From: Molanna angustata
Lineage: Eukaryota > Arthropoda > Insecta > Trichoptera > Molannidae
Length of the DNA: 64,000 bases
Reading direction: 5' to 3'
NCBI GenBank assembly: GCA_963576475.1
Contig: OY754970.1
Coordinates: 41,314,647 to 41,378,646 of the forward strand
Part shown: piece by piece, positions 29,366 through 40,178 of the stretch
Layout: every line of letters begins with the position of its first letter
Position numbering within the stretch: position 1 is the first letter of the stretch
The notes under the pieces: generated by a model
Database searches by the model: none
The model's input: only the letters and a program-made list of their open reading frames with translations
Told to the model about the DNA's origin: nothing
Translations under genes and position numbers: made by a program

Positions 29366-30275
29366 GCAAAAAAGTGTTAAAATGAAATGAATAAAAGATT
29401 AAAAAATAATCGCTGCTATGAGGTAAAGAATTAAGTATGCGGAAGAATATTTTATTTTATTATGGGACACGAACAGAGAATTAACAATACATATATTATT
29501 AATAAAAAAAATCTCATTAACCCTCCAATTAAGCACGTCCACAGCTTGCTTCATATTAACAATATTGATGATAATTGTTCAAATCATTCCTTAACTATCT
29601 GTCAAGATGAAGAAAAGGTTTCAATTTTTGACTAAAATTAATGTAAACAATGGAAATATTCTTAATAATAAGCATTCAGAGAAAGAATCTTCTATAAAGA
29701 AAAATTGTTCTCTAACTGATTTTAAAATGTCTGTTTTTTTTTACTTTTTGTACAATGTTTTGTTTTAGTTAAACTTATTTACATACTTTCTCTTAAGGCC
29801 CTTGTATACCCTGGGTATCCGAATGTACACAATAATGCACACTAAATTACCTTTTAATGTATAAAACACGAAAAAATATTGTATATCACCTAATATGTAG
29901 GTACCTAATATAATCTTCTTCATAGGCCTTGTAGTTTTTTAGTTACTTAAAATAAAAAAATAATAAAGGGTTTTACTAAAACTAATTTTACAAAAAAAGG
30001 TATTAAACATATTCAAATATCAAAAAAACTCATGCAATAGAATTAAGGTGTACAACAAACTCTTCCTTATTTAAAAGACTTACATAGGTATCTTTTGAGG
30101 GTAGGTACTGAAGAAATTATTTTCAAAATATAGTAGGTACATACATAGCCTCTTAATACTGAATATTGTCATGTTAATCCCTCACCCAGCACAGGGTTTT
30201 AATATTTTAATGAGGTAATGTAAGAATTTATCATAGTAACGTCACATTTCCTGTAAAATTAAGTTGTAGAATATA
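29366..30275. other. Unassigned A+T-rich region
   Basis: Nothing is recognised. Confidence 0.4.
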
Positions 30276-30400
30276 ATTATTGGTTCCGGGTTTGATTCCC
30301 GGTGGTAACACACTTTTTATTGTGTTTTCAGTCTGGATCTGTAAAGACTCCAGGGTGGCAACTTGTTTTTGGGTACGAGTAAAATCAATATTTGATATAT
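30276..30400 (+). mobile_element. SINE1 fragment
   Basis: GGTTCCGGGTTTGATTCCCG (B box), TTGTGTTTTCAGTCTGGATC and GTGGCAACTTG are SINE1 text lacking the A-box head. It lies just upstream of a complete copy, with which it is in tandem orientation. Confidence 0.8.
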
Positions 30401-30448
30401 AAATGCAAATATTGTTGGAATCTATACCAAGATTATGCATGCATATTT

Positions 30449-30682
30449 GTCGGCCTTCGTGGCTCAGTTGGTTAGATATCTGACTGCTGAGCCAAAGGTC
30501 CCGGGTTCGATTCCCGGTGGAGACACAGTTTTTAATTGTGTTTTCAGTCTGGATCTGTGAGACGATTAATATCGTAAGTCTCCAGAATGTGGCAACTTGT
30601 TATTGGGTGCGTGTTAAATTAATATTTGACATAGTACCTGTTAGTTGCCCGAGAAACAATATTAAATAAATAAATAAATATT
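30449..30682 (+). mobile_element. SINE1 copy, intact reference copy
   Basis: A short interspersed element transcribed by RNA polymerase III. The A box TGGCTCAGTTGG (30460-30471) and B box GGTTCGATTCC (30504-30514) match the tRNA promoter consensus, and the T-arm CCGGG-TTCGATT-CCCGG is perfect. The body runs GAGACACAGTTTTTAATTGT, GATCTGTGAGACGATTAAT, CCAGAATGTGGCAACTTG, TTGACATAGTACCTGTTAG and GCCCGAGAAACAATATT, then (AAAT)n. This is the best preserved of about nine copies and is likely the youngest. It has no coding capacity. Confidence 0.93.
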
Positions 30683-31155
30683 TACATGGATACCAATCTT
30701 ATGTACATTGTATAGTATGCTATGTACCTACACCTGTTTCTTCTATAATATCTGTGGTTCAGTCATTAAAGAAAGTTCGTACCAAATACACGCGAGTTTT
30801 ATTTTTTATTCCACTTCATCAGCACCTATGGAAAATATAATTTAATAAAGAATCAATTACTAACATATATGATATATATTTTATTTTATTTATTCATATT
30901 TTATTTATTAATATTTTCTGTTGATTATATTTTTTTTTAATATTGTATACCCATACACAGGCAATGCCTTTATGGGAATTATGGTATTTATATTATTTTG
31001 TTTTTTTTACATGCATGTCTTTATTTTTGTTACATATACCAAAATTACAAGATAAAAATAAACAGTAGGTACTATGTTAATTACCCGGAAAGCAATACAA
31101 AATCAAATAAAATGATATCATCAAATACACAGAAAATATTAAATTAATAAATCCA
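30683..31155. other. Unassigned A+T-rich sequence
   Basis: Nothing is recognised. Confidence 0.4.
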
Positions 31156-31205
31156 TGTAGTGGAGAGTTTACTGTTGGTCACGATCCACTCTCGTTTTTT
31201 TTTAC
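31156..31205 (-). repeat. Isolated family C end motif
   Basis: TAGTGGAGAGTTTACTGTTG then GTCACGATCCACTCTCGTTT matches the GGCCACAACCCACTCG end of family C, but no family C body follows. Confidence 0.55.
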
Positions 31206-31555
31206 AAGCAGAAAAAATGTTGATTTCTCGATGACGTGACCTAGAATACTTGAACACAGTGAGCTTGCGGTTTTTCGAGGGTTGTTTGAGCTTCGTATTA
31301 ATTACCTACTTTACCTTCTTTCTGAATAATAAATATATACCTACTCCAAGAAGAGGACTAATGTTCTTTTTTTTCACTTTTCTCTGACCTTTTTTTATAA
31401 AGAAGCATTTTTAGAAGGAAATAATACATCCTATTGTCGGAACGATTTGTTTGACTAGCTGCCTACTGAATTCTTAATTCATTTTATCACAAATAAAACA
31501 ATGAGGCTCTTTTAAACTTACAAATAAAAATATACTAAAGAATAAATAAAATTTA
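31206..31555. other. Unassigned spacer
   Basis: No feature is recognised. Confidence 0.4.
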
Positions 31556-31850
31556 AACATTCGAGGTTGATGCGCATCTCATGGGTCGATAGTCTTTATT
31601 GAAAAAGACGCAAAGCCGCATATTTTGGCCACATTTTCCGTGGTGATGTATATGCCCTTCAACAATTTATTTTGGAGAAATAGATAGAAGAAAGACGGAG
31701 TAAAAGGCAAAAAAGAATATCGTGGATGAAAATATCAGTCGGTGGATCGGAATTCCGGAGTCACTAATTTGGTTGGCGCAGAATCGAGATGAGTTTGGTG
31801 TGATGGCCTCCGTTAGAAGCGTCACAAAATGAAGAAGAAGAAGAAAATGA
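31556..31850 (+). pseudogene. LINE family E 3' fragment
   Basis: The plus strand reads AAYFGHIFRGDVYALQQFIL, then EERRSKRQKRISWMK, the C-terminal YFGH ... RR-SWL region of a LINE ORF2, with stops. It ends GCGTCACAAAATGAAGAAG and a (GAA)n tail at 31830-31845. Related fragments lie at 11.0, 35.9 and 56.9 kb. Confidence 0.78.
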
Positions 31851-31879
31851 TTTATTTTAAAACGAGTGAGTTGTGGTTC

Positions 31880-32200
31880 AGAATCCTTTTCTGGGTTACA
31901 ATCCTAAGAATGATTTACACCAAGCATTTCATCTTTCCACATATCTCAGTTGTCCGTCAGCCTCTTCATCTCTTAGTAACTGCTACAATGCAAATCACTG
32001 ATCAACTGGTATGTACATACCTACATACATATAATTGTGTCTAAGGCGACCTCTATCGTTTTTCCCATCCATCATTCCTTCGACGATAGTAACGAGCAAA
32101 TCCGGATGTCTGATGTTATGGCCTATCCAATTAGATCAATGTTGAGCAACCCTCTTTAGGAATTACCTGGTTTCTCCGACTCTGTTAGAATTAAGCACTA
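31880..32200 (-). pseudogene. LINE C-terminal fragment (GHNIRHPDLL type)
   Basis: The minus strand reads HNIRHPDLLVTIVEGMMDGK, NDRGRLR at about 32130-32045, and further 3' MKRLTDN, stop, DMWKDEML near 31965-31915. This is the common LINE ending GH-RH-LL ... EGK ... RGRPR ... M-R-W. It is frameshifted, has stops, and belongs to a family other than E. Confidence 0.72.
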
Positions 32201-32284
32201 GACAATATGGTTAATACACTACTTGATGACTTTTTTCTGTTCTTGAAAGGCTGTCATCCCGGAACGCATTTTTATGGACTTATT

Positions 32285-32445
32285 TTTATTTTTATAAATT
32301 TTGGTGTGAGGCACCGGCTTAGAATAGTGCTTCCAGTCTTCTATTAACATCGTTTTCGGGTGTCTCGTAAGATATGTGTCATCACTTACTACAAATACAA
32401 GAAAAAAAACATCTGACATAGTTCAGCAATGAGGTTTACCACCCA
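32285..32445 (+). mobile_element. SINE-like family D, 5' half
   Basis: GAGGCACCGGCTTAGAATAG then TGCTTCCAGTCTTCTATTAAC, GTTTTCGGGTGTCTCGTAAG, CATAGTTCAGCAATGAGGTTT and ACCACCCATTCTG match the 5' half of the 39.9-kb copy. The 3' half is missing. Confidence 0.8.
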
Positions 32446-32465
32446 TTCTGGGTATATTGAATGAA

Positions 32466-32605
32466 TGAATACATGCATACCATCACGGCATATTCATGGT
32501 AACCAGCGGCTAGTGTGCGGGTGTACAATACCATATAAAAAAACACGGCACGTGCGTGTACACTCACACACCAACCTCGTCACACCTTAAAAGGCTCAAC
32601 TTTTT
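32466..32605 (-). mobile_element. SINE-like family D, 3' half, opposite strand
   Basis: AATGAATACATGCATACCATC, ACGGCATATTCATGGTAACC, GTGTGCGGGTGTACAATACC and ACTCACACACCAACCTCG are the complement of the family D 3' half. Together with 32285-32445 it forms a head-to-head arrangement of two partial copies. Confidence 0.8.
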
Positions 32606-32644
32606 TTTTGAAAAAAACAACGTGAGAGCATTTTTGTAGTTTCG

Positions 32645-32835
32645 ACAGATAATAATAATAAAAATAAACACTTCATTGCACCCTGTGCAATTGGCGAGTT
32701 TTTTTGCCATATGGCACTTTCTTCCAAATAACCAGTGTCTCCAGCCTAGAGAAGAAATATTAACGTGAGAAAATTATTTGAATAAATTTATCCTCTGCTG
32801 GGGATCGAACCCAGAACGCCCGCACAGAAATATAT
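32645..32835 (-). mobile_element. SINE2 copy, minus strand
   Basis: (AAT)n at 32650, then CACCCTGTGCAATTGGCGAG, GCCATATGGCACTTTCTTCC (the LINE-like tail), TCCTCTGCTGGGGATCGAAC (complemented B box) and GCCCGCACAGAAA. The A-box end is lost. Confidence 0.85.
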
Positions 32836-33427
32836 GAAATCATTGAAAAGAAATGAACGGATGTCTATGGAGAACTAATCATTTGAAGTACCTACTCGTA
32901 TGATCTAAATTATAAAGTTGAATCAAAATTATTAAACAATATAGTATTAAATTATTTCTCTTGTCCTTTTAGTCTTCGCCTCCGTTGAGATTTCATAAAT
33001 AATATTGCAACACTATATATTTTTATTTTTTGTTAAATGGTTGAGTTAGTAAAATGATCGTAATGATTAATTAGCATGGCAATAACAATTTATCATTTGT
33101 AATGAAAATAAATATTTAGCGAAGAATGCGACAGCAAACCACAATAATAATTAGTATAGAGTAGCTGATGGCTATGACAATCATTGCTCCACACCGTACG
33201 CTTTACGTCAAAATACTGGGGCAGCTGTTTAAAAGACTACTGAGTATTGGTTAACACCTGACTCTCATTTAAACATAATTTAAGCTATTTCTTAATAAAA
33301 ATAACACAAACTTGATGTTTTAAAAGTTGGTATAAATAGTCAATCTGGTCTACGTTGATTTCTAAAATTAATTTTGCATTTGAAGTGTTGAAATTATAAT
33401 ATTAGGCAGGTACATACTCCTCACACA
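32836..33427. other. Unassigned spacer
   Basis: No gene or repeat is recognised. Confidence 0.4.
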
Positions 33428-33595
33428 ACTGACAAATACTATGTCAAATATTAATTTAACACAATAACAAGTTGCCATATTCTGGAGACTTACGATATTA
33501 ATCGTCTCAGAGATCCAGACTGAAAACACTATTATAAACCTGAGACCTTTGTATCAGCAGTGAGATACCTAATCAACTGAGCCACAAAGGCCGAC
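33428..33595 (-). mobile_element. SINE1 copy, minus strand, with internal deletion
   Basis: ACTATGTCAAATATTAATTT, AACAAGTTGCCATATTCTGG, ATCGTCTCAGAGATCCAGAC and CAACTGAGCCACAAAGGCCG are complemented SINE1. The segment containing most of the B box is deleted. Confidence 0.82.
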
Positions 33596-33744
33596 CTGCA
33601 GAGCTACTCATACAGTAGATTAACATAAGGTGAAGATCAGGTTCAGACTATAAAAATCTTTGAGGTCAAAATTATTTAATCAATTTTGTTAATTTATACA
33701 AAATATAATGGAATGGCAATTACATTACTTAACTTTGATCTTAA
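33596..33744. other. Unassigned spacer
   Basis: No feature is recognised. Confidence 0.35.
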
Positions 33745-34433
33745 GGGGGGGGGGCTGCTGCCAACGTACCTATTTTTAAATTTGATATACCATCATTATT
33801 TCTTATCAAATCGTTTTGAAAAAAATAATTTAGATAGTTCGGATATTGATAAACAAAAATATACCTTAACTTTTTGATAATGTTTTGTAAAAATTCTTGT
33901 AGAAAAATAATGGCATACCCCGACTTTCAACGTTTATCATATATTTTTAATAAACTATACCTAAGGCGTAGAGTAATATATTTTTTTTTAAATTAAAGAA
34001 GACAAAAATATCTAGAAAAATATGATGTGACGTTGCATTAATGCTTCAGGTTTAGTAAATAAAACTAAAAAACATTTATTTTCCATTCAGCGCCATTGCG
34101 TAATAAAAGTTTTTTTGGTTTATTTACTTAACCTGATGCGTTATTGCAACGTCATATTATATTTTTCCAGGTATTTTGTTCTTCTTTAATTTATAAAAAA
34201 AAATATTGCTCTTTACCTTATATTTTTTTAGAAATTTAAGATAAATGTCTAAAATCGGGGTATGCTTATTATTTTCCTACAAGAATATATACAGAACATA
34301 ATAAAAAAGTTAAGGTATATTTCTCTTTATTAATATCCAACCTAACTAGTTTATTTTTTTCAAAATGATTCGTTTAGTAATAATGATGGCATATCAAATT
34401 GAAAAGATAGGTACGTTGGCAGCAGTCACCCTC
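33745..34433. mobile_element. Foldback element, 0.69 kb, TTAA-flanked
   Basis: The left end GGGGGGGGGCTGCTGCCAAC mirrors the right end GTTGGCAGCAGTCACCCTC. Further pairs are GATATACCATCATTATT against AATAATGATGGCATATC, ATGGCATACCCCGACTTT against ATCGGGGTATGC, and GTGACGTTGCATTAATGC against GCGTTATTGCAACGTCAT. Arms of about 300 bases surround a central loop near 34075-34108. TTAA lies immediately outside both ends (33741-33744 and 34434-34437), consistent with a TTAA target duplication. There is no coding frame. A related half copy lies at 62.87 kb. Confidence 0.85.
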
Positions 34434-34740
34434 TTAACACTTTTTTATGATTCAATGTAAATAAAGATTAAAATTACATTAGGATATTATAGTGTTAATT
34501 TATTCATTTTTGAGATTATGACAAGCTAATAAAGTATTAAGAACGTGTCATGAGTAGCACCCAGGTTATTTAACATTGCATTACAGAATAATTAATATTT
34601 CGAATTATCGAGATTTTTTCTACCTTATCCTTTCCCTTCACCTCACATTTCTAATGTCTTATATTTAGTAACACGGTATTAAAGAAAATGAAAGTGTATG
34701 AATCGGGTATATTCAAATTAAAAAAAAAACAAATCTTCAA
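34434..34740. other. Unassigned spacer
   Basis: No feature is recognised. Confidence 0.35.
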
Positions 34741-34905
34741 ATTCGGTGAATTCAAATCCGGAATGTGACTACGGAGCAAGCAGACAAACCAATCCAGCAT
34801 CAAGTAGATGAGTGCCCTGTATGGAGGAGGTATCAAGGATACTGGATAGGCATCCATAGGGCGACTCCAGAGGCTGTGAAGTGGCTGACCGAATGGGAGC
34901 CAAGA
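34741..34905 (+). pseudogene. LINE ORF2 C-terminal fragment (HxxxxC-PVWRR type)
   Basis: The plus strand reads QHQVDECPVWRRYQGYWIGI, then HRATPEAVKWLTEWE. The H-x4-C followed by P-W-R is the end of a C-terminal zinc motif of an R1/Jockey-type LINE. It is short and stands alone. The opposite-strand frame (34651-34857) is its shadow. Confidence 0.55.
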
Positions 34906-35884
34906 ATATAAAAGAACAAGGAAGGTGCAGGAAAAACCGAAGCAAAAATTAAAGCATGTAATTAAAAAATAAAAGTTAAAAATTCAAAAATAAGAAATTT
35001 CTTCGAGTTTTCAGAGAAACATACTAACCATCGTTGTAGTTTGTATATTTGCATTGAAAAAAATTAAACCAATAACTACTGTTCTGTAATTCAGATTTTT
35101 GTACAATAATAAAAATTAATAAATTAAAATTGAATTTGTGTAAAAAGGAAAAAAAAGACTCTTATTGGAAAAGACTGCATGAAAAAAAAAACAAATTGTT
35201 CCGAAAAATAGTGCTCAAGATACTAAGTTCTTTCTACCTATCTATCCTACAAAGGAATGTCTTGATAGTATGGACGTACTAATTTATTAGGCAGATATCT
35301 CTACACTTGTTTTTTTTAGAATGCAAAGCAGATGGGTGTCGTAGATGGGGTAGGATTGGTATGACAGGCAGAAGATATATTTTAATAATATCGTCTATTT
35401 GTCAAGAATAAAACGGGACCACCAATTTGTATGTTTTATGAGAAGCCGTGGAGAGTGGAAGGGAGACAGGAGATGATGAAGACGACGGAGAAAATGTAGG
35501 AGGAAAAGAGATGAAAGTATAAAGTTGATGGCATGAACGTCACACTGTGACATAAATCATATTTGTGTGCGAGAATTATGCACGGCGTCAATCACATTTT
35601 TAGAAAGTCACCTTCCGACGTCCAAACACTTACAAACAGAAATACTACAATCAGTGTTTGAATAAAGTCAACAATTATAATTCAATCGATCTTCCATGTA
35701 TGTAAATCATTTTTGATCCCTTCCTTTATTATATAAGTCATATTATATCTACCATTTATAACTCTTTTCCGGGCCACTTGATGAAACTATCATTCCATTG
35801 AAAGCTGTACCTATGCTTCATTTATATATTAATTTAACTTGTCAATTGATAATTATGAATTATTAATGAAACTCCATTACAAAG
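34906..35884. other. Unassigned A+T-rich region
   Basis: I see no gene. Purine-rich text at 35300-35520 is suggestive of an old LINE but could not be aligned by eye. Confidence 0.4.
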
Positions 35885-36140
35885 GAAATCTTCTTTTTCT
35901 TCTCATCCTGATCTCGCACTAACCTAATTAGTGACGTCGTATCCGGATTCCCGAACCACTGCCTGAGATTTTAAGGCCACGATATTATTTTGCGCCCCAT
36001 ACTCCACCTTTCCTTCCACTTTGAGTTGTGTAAGGGCAAATTTATCACCGGGGAATACGTGGCCAAAGTATGCGGCTTTGCATATCTTAACAGTGGTTAC
36101 CAAGTCTATCTTTCTCCCTTTTATTTTAAACTTTTTCATT
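35885..36140 (-). pseudogene. LINE family E C-terminal fragment, frame open
   Basis: The minus frame 36139-35924 reads KIDLVTTVKICKAAYFGHVF, PGDKFALTQLKVEGKVEYG. This is the Y-FGH ... L-LI-EGK segment of LINE ORF2, followed by diverged sequence. CTTCTTTTTCTTCTC at 35890 may be the complemented (GAA)n tail. Confidence 0.72.
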
Positions 36141-36494
36141 TGAGACTCTATCGACCGATGAGTTGCACATGGGTTGGGAGTTTTAGATTTCTACGTATGT
36201 ATTATGTCGTTCTATCATGAAGTGACAGTTTCAAATATTAAACAGAAAATTTATAAATATTTTTATATTCAAATACAATGTCAAAAAAATGTGCCTTAAT
36301 GAAGAAATATTACTTAAATTTAGATCGTCTGGGTAACGCTGTATCAATTATTTAAGGACATGGTAAATTCAGCAGCTTACTATGTTCGGTGTCTTAGTTT
36401 ACATGGACAATTTGAATTTAATATGTTAGGTACCTTTTGATACGTAGACCTCAACGTCTTGATATGTCCAATAAATTACATCAGACTACATCGC
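36141..36494. other. Unassigned spacer
   Basis: Nothing is recognised. Confidence 0.35.
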
Positions 36495-36724
36495 ACCTTT
36501 ATTTTCATAGTGACACTAAACAAAAAATTGTTTTTTTCACTATTAGGGATAAAAGTTTTGATTTTTTTAATTTAATCTGAAAAAATACAAATAGCAATAA
36601 TACTAATTGATGGCCAATATTTGAACGAGTGATCTGGTGTTTCTTTATTCAATACATAACTGGTTATAAAAATGAAAAATTTTAAACTTACAATTTTGTA
36701 TAGTGTCACTATGAAAATAAAGGT
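36495..36724. mobile_element. Small TIR element (230 bp), perfect 24-base TIRs
   Basis: The left end ACCTTTATTTTCATAGTGAC then ACTA (36495-36518) is exactly mirrored at the right by TAGTGTCACTATGAAAAT then AAAGGT (36701-36724). Inner words CAAAAAATTG and CAATTTTGTA extend the pairing loosely. There is no coding frame. A target duplication is not obvious (flanks TCGC and TCGA). Confidence 0.85.
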
Positions 36725-37415
36725 TCGACATATTTTATTTTGTTAAACCAAAGATTAAGCAAGTGCGCTCTTATTAATCCAAATTTCACCGTATTTAAAT
36801 TATATATCTATAAAATTATGATTTCTCTTAAATTTCGAACGAAAAATCGAAAACATTTTTCGCTAGTGACTTGTAGTGATTTGTGTTGTTGTTCAATTGT
36901 GTTTTCCGTTGAGTATATTTTGAACTCATGTTAGCTGCATCGTTTATTTTAAGTTTTTGCGTAAAGTCTCATAAAACGTAATAATATGTGGCCTAGTGAG
37001 TTTTTTTTTAATATATCTCTAATGTCGACTCACAAAAAAAAAAATATTACTCGGGAAAATCTCGTCAATCTGTTTATATTTTTATATGCACACATCATGT
37101 TGGTGGGTATACTTAAATTTACAACACGAACGTTATTTGTATGAAACCCTATTTTCACCAAGCGGTGCTATGGTTTTTAACTATATAATTATTTATTAAA
37201 TATAAGTTGAAATGAAATTAATCATTTATAAATTCGCTATTATAAAATTTGTCATCTATTGGTGAAATGGCGAACATATCCGAGACTCGAATCCTTTCGG
37301 GCCAGAAATTAAAAACATATTCCTTTTCAATCCCGCTTCTTCGTATAAATGTTCAAATATTACCAAAATGCAATGATATTAAGAAGTCTTTAATCCTTGC
37401 ACTGTGATATTATTG
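36725..37415. other. Unassigned A+T-rich region
   Basis: The 64-codon frame at 36740-36934 has no recognised motif. Confidence 0.4.
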
Positions 37416-37490
37416 AAATCCCAACAGTATTGGTAAATTAATAGTGAAAACAGAAAATCCCAGCAGTATTGGTAAATTAATAGTGAAAAT
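37416..37490 (+). repeat. Tandem duplication, about 38 bases, two units
   Basis: CAGTATTGGTAAATTAATAG occurs at 37426 and 37464 and continues TGAAAA in both units. Confidence 0.85.
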
Positions 37491-38424
37491 TGATTGTTCT
37501 ATGGAACGGCGACCCAAAATGTCAGCTGACTTTTTGTTTCGACCAAATTTATCGGTTCAATGGAAATATCGCAATGCAACAATCCATCAACTTGAATGTT
37601 CGAATGTTCATACATACACACAAACATACATACTGTATTATATCGATTTGCCTTTTAGCGACAATATGTACCTAGCTATATATAAACTAGCAGTAAAACA
37701 GAGAGGAAAGCACTCCCTGATTACGGCTCTCACGTAGTGGATATTTGTAATTATTGTAATCATAATTATTATATTACATCTAGTACTGTCGTGTATAATA
37801 ATTTGTATTCATTTAAATATACATTCATTATTATATTATATTGTTTTAATAGTAGGTACATTATACGACATATATATACATAAATTCTTTTAATTCCTTT
37901 GTCCTCAAACTATCACATTCATCATTTTCCTTGGCCATTATCATTATTATTTTTAAATTGAGTTTTTTGTATTAAATTTTGTATTTTTATTGTTTTTTAC
38001 GTGTTTTGTATTGTTTATTAGTTTTTTTTATAATATTTATACTTGCTATAAATTTATTTACTAGTGTGGTTGATGTGATAAATATTTTTTGCATATTAAT
38101 TATTATAGATGTAAACCTAAATATATTAATACCATACATAAGTACATACATTAAATTATCTCTAAAAAAAAAGTCAAAATTTAGTACTTGGAGAAAATAT
38201 GGAATTAAAAATGGACAAGAATATTTGCAACTTTCACGCTGTTGAGTAATTTATCAAAATAAAATACTTTAAATAATATTTCCATTATTAACTTGTTATT
38301 ATGTTTTTTTAACCGGTTAAGAGTGATACCTACACATTATCAAAGATACGTAATAGTTCGATGCCAAAATATCCATTCCAACATTTAAATTTGTGTTGAA
38401 ATACATAAATATAATCAAAAAATA
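37491..38424. other. Unassigned A+T-rich region
   Basis: The frames at 37444-37737 and 37979-38245 are chance frames in A+T-rich DNA without recognised motifs. Confidence 0.4.
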
Positions 38425-38492
38425 GATTAGACAGGCGTGTGAATATCTGTCGCTGGTTATCTCACATTGTGGGGTATGACGTGATTTTATTA
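38425..38492 (+). mobile_element. SINE-like family D, 3' end
   Basis: GCGTGTGAATATCTGTCGCTG, GTTATCTCACATTGTGGGG and TATGACGTGATTTTATT are a short family D 3' end. Confidence 0.65.
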
Positions 38493-39050
38493 ATAAAAAA
38501 ATCATAAGAAAAAACAATATTAAAACAATATACCTATTTAAGAACTCAATTATTCGTAATTACTCTGACGATGTGCCTTGCACTAATCGCGTCAATAATT
38601 AAAATAACAACCAGAACAAAAAATAAATATTTTTATTTTGAATTCTACAAAAAATAATAGGCCGATAATCTTAATTTTGCATACACACATAAACAGTTAT
38701 ACCTTCACATAAATTTACTACACAATCAATTTAATAGTCTGTAAAACTTAGTTATACTGATCTAACTGTGAAGTCGAATCAATCAATCTCATTCAGATCG
38801 AATAAGAGTTTACCACCCCTGGTACCTGGTGTAAATCAACTTGGTCTTCTGTGACGATCATTCGATATAATAATTAATGACGATGAATCGGTACCAATCA
38901 ATTAATTGTACCACCGATCTCCTTGAAATAATCGAGATGACAAATAATATATTTTTCAACGCTCTTGGTCTAATTGAGTGGCTGGGGAATTGTTTTAAAT
39001 CAAACTGATTTATTGACTCTACAACAATATTAATAATATTGAGCAATGTC
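38493..39050. other. Unassigned spacer
   Basis: No gene is recognised. Confidence 0.4.
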
Positions 39051-39054
39051 TTTT

Positions 39055-39160
39055 TTGACATGGGAGAACCGGAAAATCAGGCACCCACAGGGCTAATGAT
39101 CTGTTCGGTTTACATGATCACTTTAAGCGCTTGCACAACTTTCGCCAATTATGTATGCCT
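39055..39160. mobile_element. TIR element, family A end fragment (copy 5)
   Basis: GAGAACCGGAAAATCAGGCA, CCCACAGGGCTAATGATCTG, GATCACTTTAAGCGCTTGC and AACTTTCGCCAATTATG are the family A subterminal words in left-end orientation. The outermost inverted repeat is missing. It is joined directly to a LINE family F tail. Confidence 0.75.
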
Positions 39161-39255
39161 TTTTATTTATTTGAATTTTTCTGTACATATAATAAGTATA
39201 CTGGCGGGCTTATTGCTTGATGGAAATTTCTTCCAACCAACCAGAACTTATTAAC
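39161..39255 (-). mobile_element. LINE family F 3' terminus, minus strand
   Basis: TTTATTTATTTG, then ACTGGCGGGCTTATTGC and TTTCTTCCAACCAACCAG, is the complement of the family F 3' end. Confidence 0.8.
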
Positions 39256-39640
39256 TTCCTTATCAATTCAATTTTTGAAAATTCTATGTATTATGTTATA
39301 AAGTTACTTCACATAGTTTGAAAAGAAGCTGTGAACACTTTTACAATCTATCTTACTTATTAATTAAATAATTAAATTTTAAAGATACATTTTTTTACTT
39401 GCGTCCGCCTCACTAGGATTACCTACATCCTGTGACGAGGAAGGTACTTTACAAACAAAAAATAAAATAATTATATTAAAATAAAAGAGTTACTTCCCAG
39501 AGTAACTACGCCTACCACTCTCCTATACCAAGGCTACATAGACTGTGTGGAGACACTCTGATATTTTTAAACTTTAAAAACAAAAATTTTAAACTTTTTA
39601 ACTCATGACCTGTAAATTTAGTTACCTTCGTGTTTGGGTT
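39256..39640. other. Unassigned spacer
   Basis: No feature is recognised. Confidence 0.35.
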
Positions 39641-39768
39641 TTCGTATTTTTTGTATTTTGTTTTTAATTGTGTTCTCGGGTTGGTTGGAAGAAATTGCCT
39701 TATGGAAATAAACCTGCCTTTGTACACATGTACATAAATTATATAAATAAATAAATATAGTGCATTGA
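39641..39768 (+). mobile_element. LINE family F 3' terminus
   Basis: GGGTTGGTTGGAAGAAATTG, CCTTATGGAAATAAACCTGC and a final (AAAT)n match the family F end. Confidence 0.8.
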
Positions 39769-39883
39769 TATTATTATGTTTGTTTAAATTTGCTTTTATT
39801 TAAAAATTTCATGTTAAAATCTTTGTATACCTACTGATTGTATAGTGTATAGTGAATCATTGTTTAGTGTATTATTCATTCAT

Positions 39884-40178
39884 ACTTCATTCATACCATC
39901 ACGGCATATCCTACAATGTGGGGTAACCAGCGAAAGGTGTGCGGGTGTGCATTGCCTTATAAAAGGGAGCAAAACATATCTGTGTATACCCACACACCAG
40001 TCTCGTCTCACCTAAAAAGGCACTATATTCAGAATGGGTGGTGAACCTCATTGCTGAACTATGTGAGATGTTATAGTTGCCTGTTGTATTTTCGATTACC
40101 CGGCTCTTACGGGACACTCGAAAACAATAATAGAAAAGAGTGGAAGCACTATTCTAAGCCGGTGCCTAACAGTGTGAT
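39884..40178 (-). mobile_element. SINE-like family D, near full-length reference copy
   Basis: About 290 bases. On the minus strand it starts GGCACCGGCTTAGAATAGTG and runs through GTTTTCGAGTGTCCCGTAAG, AGTTCAGCAATGAGGTTCAC, CACCCATTCTGAATATAGTG, ACTGGTGTGTGGGTATACAC and GCACACCCGCACACCTTTCG. It ends GGATATGCCGTGATGGTATG, then AATGAAG. There is no coding capacity, and I cannot place a clear pol III A or B box. The terminal GCCGTGATGGTATG closely resembles the RTE 3' end GCGTGATGGTATG, so it is probably mobilised by RTE machinery. Confidence 0.85.

Noticed and set aside
30449..30525. Functional tRNA gene
   Set aside because: A and B boxes are good, but the anticodon arm does not pair and the sequence continues into a repeated SINE body and A-rich tail.
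32940..33000. Another family A end (TCTTCGCCTCCGTTGAGAT)
   Set aside because: The match is too short and imperfect, with no supporting interior words.
36740..36934. Small secreted or membrane protein
   Set aside because: No convincing signal peptide, motif or codon bias; it is in A+T-rich DNA next to a TIR element.
39950..39970. TATAAAAGG as a TATA box
   Set aside because: The word is a fixed part of the family D consensus, on inconsistent strands, and no gene follows.
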